From NCBI RefSeq assembly GCF_003010935.1, contig NZ_PGGN01000004.1:434001-498000 (forward strand): a stretch of DNA of 64,000 nucleotides, written 5' to 3'. Source of the DNA: Phyllobacterium endophyticum. Its GTDB lineage: Bacteria > Pseudomonadota > Alphaproteobacteria > Rhizobiales > Rhizobiaceae. Each line of letters opens with the position of its first letter. Position 1 is the first letter of the stretch. Of the stretch, positions 60,487 through 64,000 are shown one piece after another. The position numbers and the translations under genes were made by a program. The notes below the pieces were generated by a model. That model saw only the letters and a program-made list of their open reading frames with translations. It ran no database searches and was not told the origin of the DNA.

Positions 60487-61713
60487 ATGAGCCTTTTCGC
60501 AGCCATCCGCCTGCCCGGCGAAATCCTATTTGGCAAAGGACAGCGTATGGCGCTCGCGCGAGTAGCAGCACGTCTCGGCGCCCGTGCCCTTGTATGCACT
60601 GACGAAAGGTTTGCTGGAACGCGGCCGTTTTTGGAAATGATGGAAGGCCTACGAGAAGCGGGCCTGAAGGTTCTTGTTCACGACAAGGTTCTACCGGACG
60701 TGCCTCGCGATTCGGTCGCCACATGCGTTGCAGAGGCCCGCTCATTTCAGCCAGACCTTGTGATCGGCATGGGCGGAGGTAGCTGCCTCGACATGGCAAA
60801 ATGCGCCGCGCTCCTGCTCAGCCATGGCGGACAACTTCAAGACTATTATGGAGAGTTCAAGGTGCCCGGCCCCACCCTTCCGGTCATCGCCGTGCCCACG
60901 ACAGCCGGAACAGGATCTGAGGTTACTCCGGTTGCCGTCATATCTGATCCTGATCGGACCTTGAAGGTTGGCATATCGAGCCCGTATCTGATTCCCGCCA
61001 CTGCCATTTGCGACCCGGAACTGACCATGACATGTCCTGCGGGCCTGACAGCCATTGCCGGTGCCGACGCGCTGACCCACGCCATCGAGGCCTACACGGC
61101 GTTCCGGCGACCCGGCGATCCTGATCTTCCCCAAAACCACGTCTTCATTGGCAAAAGCGCACTGACGGATCATTTCGCACTGCTGGCCATCGAGCTTCTC
61201 GGCCGAAGTCTTGAGAAGGCTTGTGCGAACGGTGCTGACGAAGACGCACGCGCGGATGTGATGATGGGCGCCCTTGCCGCGGGCTGTGCTTTCGGAACTG
61301 CCGGAACAGCTGCTGCCCACGCCATCCAGTATCCGGCAGGCGCCTTGACCCACACCGCGCATGGAATGGGCGTTGCCACCATGATGCCTTACGTCATGAT
61401 GTACAACCGCTCCAGCTCAACCGACGAAATGTCAAAGATCGCTATTGCGCTCGGCGTTGATGCAACTGAAAAAACGACCGATGATCTTGCCGATGCGGCC
61501 ATCGCCGAAGTTGGCCGCCTTTTTTCGGCGATTGGCATAACTCCGACCCTGGCTGCGCTTGGCCTTGATGAAGACAGGCTTGACTGGACTGCCGAACAGG
61601 CTGTCGGCATCGAGCGGCTCATCAAGAATAATCCCCGCCCGATTGATCTTGCCTCCATGAAGCGGCTGATCAGGGCTTCTTTTAGCGGCGACCTATCGGC
61701 TGCCGCATTTTAA
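60487..61713 (+). CDS. Iron-containing alcohol dehydrogenase
   Basis: ATG 60487 follows CGGAGG; the longer frame overlaps the GntR gene and promoter. The 408-residue group III dehydrogenase has the NAD loop MGGGSCLDMAK, VPTTAGTGSEVTPVAVI, and the metal-ligand region ADALTHAIEAYTAF plus TAHGMGVATMMPYVM with its histidines. It oxidises an alcohol, or reduces an aldehyde, with NAD. It is followed 23 bases later by an aldehyde dehydrogenase, so the pair would turn an alcohol into a carboxylate. The substrate is unknown. Confidence 0.93.
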   Translation: MSLFAAIRLPGEILFGKGQRMALARVAARLGARALVCTDERFAGTRPFLEMMEGLREAGLKVLVHDKVLPDVPRDSVATCVAEARSFQPDLVIGMGGGSCLDMAKCAALLLSHGGQLQDYYGEFKVPGPTLPVIAVPTTAGTGSEVTPVAVISDPDRTLKVGISSPYLIPATAICDPELTMTCPAGLTAIAGADALTHAIEAYTAFRRPGDPDLPQNHVFIGKSALTDHFALLAIELLGRSLEKACANGADEDARADVMMGALAAGCAFGTAGTAAAHAIQYPAGALTHTAHGMGVATMMPYVMMYNRSSSTDEMSKIAIALGVDATEKTTDDLADAAIAEVGRLFSAIGITPTLAALGLDEDRLDWTAEQAVGIERLIKNNPRPIDLASMKRLIRASFSGDLSAAAF

Positions 61714-61736
61714 ACCCGCCTATCAGGATCGAAGCC

Positions 61737-63218
61737 ATGAATATAGCCACTACGACCAGTTCCATTCCATCAAACCTTGATCTAGCGACACTTTCGCAAG
61801 GGCTGTTCATCGACAACAAGTGGAGTCCCTCCGGGAGTGGAAATTCGATCACTGTGATTGATCCATCCACCGAAGCTGTGCTGGCGCACGTGCCGGATGC
61901 AACCGTGGCAGATGCGGCGCGGGCGGTAAGCGCCGCGTCGAATGCTGCTGGGGGATGGCGCGACACAGCACCGAGGATGCGCTCGGAGATATTGCGCCGT
62001 TGCTATGAATTGATGATCGAACGATCCGAAATGCTCGCTATGCTGATCTCGCTGGAGAACGGCAAGGCCTTGCGGGATGCGCGCTCCGAAGTCGCCTATG
62101 CCGCAGAATTTTTTCGCTGGAATTCGGAAGAAGCAGTCAGGATCAGCGGAGAATTCGGTATTGCTCCGGGAGGTGCCAATAGAATTGTTGTCGACTACCA
62201 GCCAATTGGCATTTGCGTGCTCATCACGCCGTGGAATTTTCCCGCCGCAATGGCGACGCGGAAGATAGCGCCGGCACTTGCCGCAGGCTGTACGGTCATC
62301 CTCAAACCAGCAAGCGAAACACCGTTGACAGCCTATGCCCTTGCTACACTTTATGAGGATGCGGGTGTGCCTGCCGGTGTGGTAAACGTCCTGACGACCT
62401 CCAATCCGGGGCCAGTCACGGCCGCCATGCTCGCAGATCCGCGTGTACGCAAGCTCTCGTTCACCGGATCAACTGCCGTGGGACGTCAATTGCTTGGGGA
62501 AGCGGCCAAAAGCGTCATCAATTGTTCGATGGAACTTGGCGGCAATGCACCGCTCATCGTGTTTGACGATGCTCAGCTTCAGACCGCACTCGACGGGACG
62601 ATGATAGCAAAAATGCGCAATGCTGGCGAAGCATGTACGGCCGCCAACCGCATCTATGTGCAGGCAGGGATATATGAGGCTTTCACCCGGGGATTGGTGG
62701 AGCGTATGTCGGCGCTTAAGGTCGGCAATGGCGTTGATCCGGCAACCGAGTGCGGACCGATGATCACCCCGGCCGCAGTCGAGAAAATTGAACGTTTGGT
62801 GGCAGATGCGGTAAAAGGCGGGGCACGCGTGCTTTGCGGCGGGATAAAGCCCAGTTCAAAGGGCTTCTTTTACCCACCGACAGTGCTTGCTGACGTTCCC
62901 TCACAGGCCGCAATGGCGCACGAAGAAATTTTTGGGCCTGTTGCTGCCATCACAAAATTCACGACTGAAGACGAGGTCGTGGCGAACGCCAACAATACAG
63001 AGTATGGACTTGCGGCGTATGTCTTTACCAGCGACCTAGCGAGGGGGCTGCGAATGGCACGGCAGATCGAAGCGGGTATGATCGCGCTCAATCGTGGGCT
63101 CGTCTCCGATCCTGCAGCCCCATTCGGGGGGGTCAAACAGAGTGGTCTCGGTCGCGAGGGCGGTCAACATGGAATTTTGGAATTTCTGGAGGCAAAGTAC
63201 ATCGCGGCCACATTCTGA
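61737..63218 (+). CDS. NAD(P)-dependent aldehyde dehydrogenase
   Basis: This 493-residue protein is a full-length member of the succinate-semialdehyde/glycolaldehyde dehydrogenase group. Visible motifs are [33 protein letters not shown], the catalytic glutamate in [14 protein letters not shown], the nucleophile cysteine in [13 protein letters not shown], and the late [14 protein letters not shown]. It acts after the Fe-alcohol dehydrogenase encoded just upstream, converting the aldehyde to an acid. The ATG at 61737 is preceded by GATCGAAGCC, a weak ribosome site. Confidence 0.95.
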   Translation: MNIATTTSSIPSNLDLATLSQGLFIDNKWSPSGSGNSITVIDPSTEAVLAHVPDATVADAARAVSAASNAAGGWRDTAPRMRSEILRRCYELMIERSEMLAMLISLENGKALRDARSEVAYAAEFFRWNSEEAVRISGEFGIAPGGANRIVVDYQPIGICVLITPWNFPAAMATRKIAPALAAGCTVILKPASETPLTAYALATLYEDAGVPAGVVNVLTTSNPGPVTAAMLADPRVRKLSFTGSTAVGRQLLGEAAKSVINCSMELGGNAPLIVFDDAQLQTALDGTMIAKMRNAGEACTAANRIYVQAGIYEAFTRGLVERMSALKVGNGVDPATECGPMITPAAVEKIERLVADAVKGGARVLCGGIKPSSKGFFYPPTVLADVPSQAAMAHEEIFGPVAAITKFTTEDEVVANANNTEYGLAAYVFTSDLARGLRMARQIEAGMIALNRGLVSDPAAPFGGVKQSGLGREGGQHGILEFLEAKYIAATF

Positions 63219-63241
63219 GCGCCTGCAACAAGGATAAATCT

Positions 63242-64000
63242 ATGCACCTCGATCCGTTTCGCACGCGAGATCATGTACCTGACTTCGATGATCAGATGCG
63301 CGATTACATAGTAAGAAGCGACGCAAGCCGTTCCAGTCTGAGGATGATAGGCGACATTGCCTATGGCACCGATTCCTCTGAAAAGCTCGACCTGTTTTTT
63401 CCGAACGAAGATACTTTCAAAAGTCCGGTCCACATGTTCATCCATGGGGGCTATTGGCGCATGTTCTCGAAGGAAGATTTTTCCTTTATTGCTGAAACTG
63501 TAACAAAAACTGGGGCCATCGCAGTCATAATTAACTACGCCCTCATGCCGGCTGTTCGCATGGCAGCTATTGTCGATCAGGTACAAAGGGCAAAACTCTG
63601 GGTTCAGCAAAATATCGCTACCTATGGCGGAGATCCGCAGCACCTCACGATCAGCGGACATTCGGCCGGAGCGCATTTGTGCGCGTTCCTGTTCAACGAC
63701 GCCATGGCAAGTTCGGGTATATGCGGTGCTTTGCTCCTTAGCGGTCTATATGATCTAAAGCCGCTGCAATCGTCGTTCCTCCAGCCCGAGATAGCGATTA
63801 CAGCTGAAGAGGTCAGGGACTTCACGCCGCTAACCCACCGCTACGATCCGCGTGTCTCAGTTTCAATTCTTGTCGGAGAGCGCGAGACTGAGCCGTTTCA
63901 TCGTCAAGCTTCCAACTTTGCAAGTCTTCTCAGCGGCCAAGGCCTCTCGGTCGCATGTCATAAGCTTCACGATGCGAACCATATGAGCGGCGTGCGCGAC
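63242..64000 (+). CDS. Alpha/beta hydrolase, kynurenine-formamidase-like (3' end outside window)
   Basis: The frame is open from ATG 63242 to the window end, 253 codons, so the gene is truncated by the edge. The protein has the esterase oxyanion motif HGGYWRMFSKEDFS, the nucleophile elbow SGHSAGAHLC, a probable acid in the strand SILVGERETEPF, and ANHMS near the end for the catalytic histidine. This layout is that of kynurenine formamidase-like and carboxylesterase-like hydrolases. It is the third gene of the dehydrogenase operon and may open an ester, amide or lactone in the pathway. Confidence 0.88.
   Translation, partial: MHLDPFRTRDHVPDFDDQMRDYIVRSDASRSSLRMIGDIAYGTDSSEKLDLFFPNEDTFKSPVHMFIHGGYWRMFSKEDFSFIAETVTKTGAIAVIINYALMPAVRMAAIVDQVQRAKLWVQQNIATYGGDPQHLTISGHSAGAHLCAFLFNDAMASSGICGALLLSGLYDLKPLQSSFLQPEIAITAEEVRDFTPLTHRYDPRVSVSILVGERETEPFHRQASNFASLLSGQGLSVACHKLHDANHMSGVRD

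Noticed and set aside
1-64000. CRISPR arrays, insertion sequences, tRNA or rRNA genes
   Set aside because: I looked for regularly spaced direct repeats, transposase or integrase frames, and clover-leaf or rRNA-like stretches and saw none.

Overview
The window looks like accessory DNA from an alphaproteobacterium of the order Hyphomicrobiales (Rhizobiales), probably a rhizobium, Phyllobacterium, Ochrobactrum or close relative. The evidence is the rhizobial gene order of the rhamnose locus (rhaDI facing rhaRSTPQUK), a CuxR/Uxs/Uxe polysaccharide locus like that of Sinorhizobium meliloti, a Usg protein, an HWE-type histidine kinase, an Atu4866-family protein and an EcfG-type promoter. There are no rRNA, tRNA, ribosomal or replication genes and no mobile element. 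The many ABC importers and catabolic operons suggest a chromid, megaplasmid or catabolic island. Both ends cut through genes.

Region 1 (2-10439): the 3' part of an RTX-repeat protein and a type I secretion adaptor, then an AraC-type regulator resembling the c-di-GMP receptor CuxR. Next is a tightly overlapping operon: UDP-xylose synthase, UDP-xylose 4-epimerase, a processive family-2 glycosyltransferase, a DUF995 protein, a GH26-like glycosidase and a second DUF995 protein. This appears to be a locus for a c-di-GMP-controlled, arabinose-containing exopolysaccharide.

Region 2 (10481-16184): small exported proteins, an AlkB-like dioxygenase, a small NepR-like protein, Usg behind an EcfG-type promoter, an HWE histidine kinase with its receiver, an L,D-transpeptidase lipoprotein and two further lipoproteins. 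The theme is stress response and envelope.

Region 3 (16253-22743): a VOC protein, an aldo/keto reductase - NTF2-like - Atu4866 operon facing an AraC regulator, a zinc-ribbon protein, and the kbl-tdh threonine degradation operon.

Region 4 (22823-32082): a peptide-type ABC importer (substrate-binding protein, two permeases, fused double ATPase) interleaved with a COG3964 amidohydrolase, a RidA-like protein, a SelA-like PLP enzyme and an IclR regulator. It reads as a complete pathway for taking up an acylated amino compound, deacylating it and removing ammonia from it. The substrate is unknown.

Region 5 (32100-42910): a complete L-rhamnose catabolic locus with a candidate RhaR operator and an intra-operon hairpin after rhaS.

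Region 6 (43056-55178): mostly single regulator-plus-target units: a LuxR regulator with a degenerate receiver, a class III adenylate cyclase with TolB-like and TPR parts, a lipid kinase, a TetR-controlled periplasmic protein, an AraC regulator plus MFS exporter, an L,D-transpeptidase, and a GST facing a LysR regulator across a large inverted repeat.

Region 7 (55377-64000): a second sugar-type ABC importer with a GntR regulator and a DJ-1/PfpI protein, divergent from an Fe-alcohol dehydrogenase - aldehyde dehydrogenase - alpha/beta hydrolase operon. The two arms share a 21-bp inverted repeat and look like one catabolic regulon of unknown substrate.
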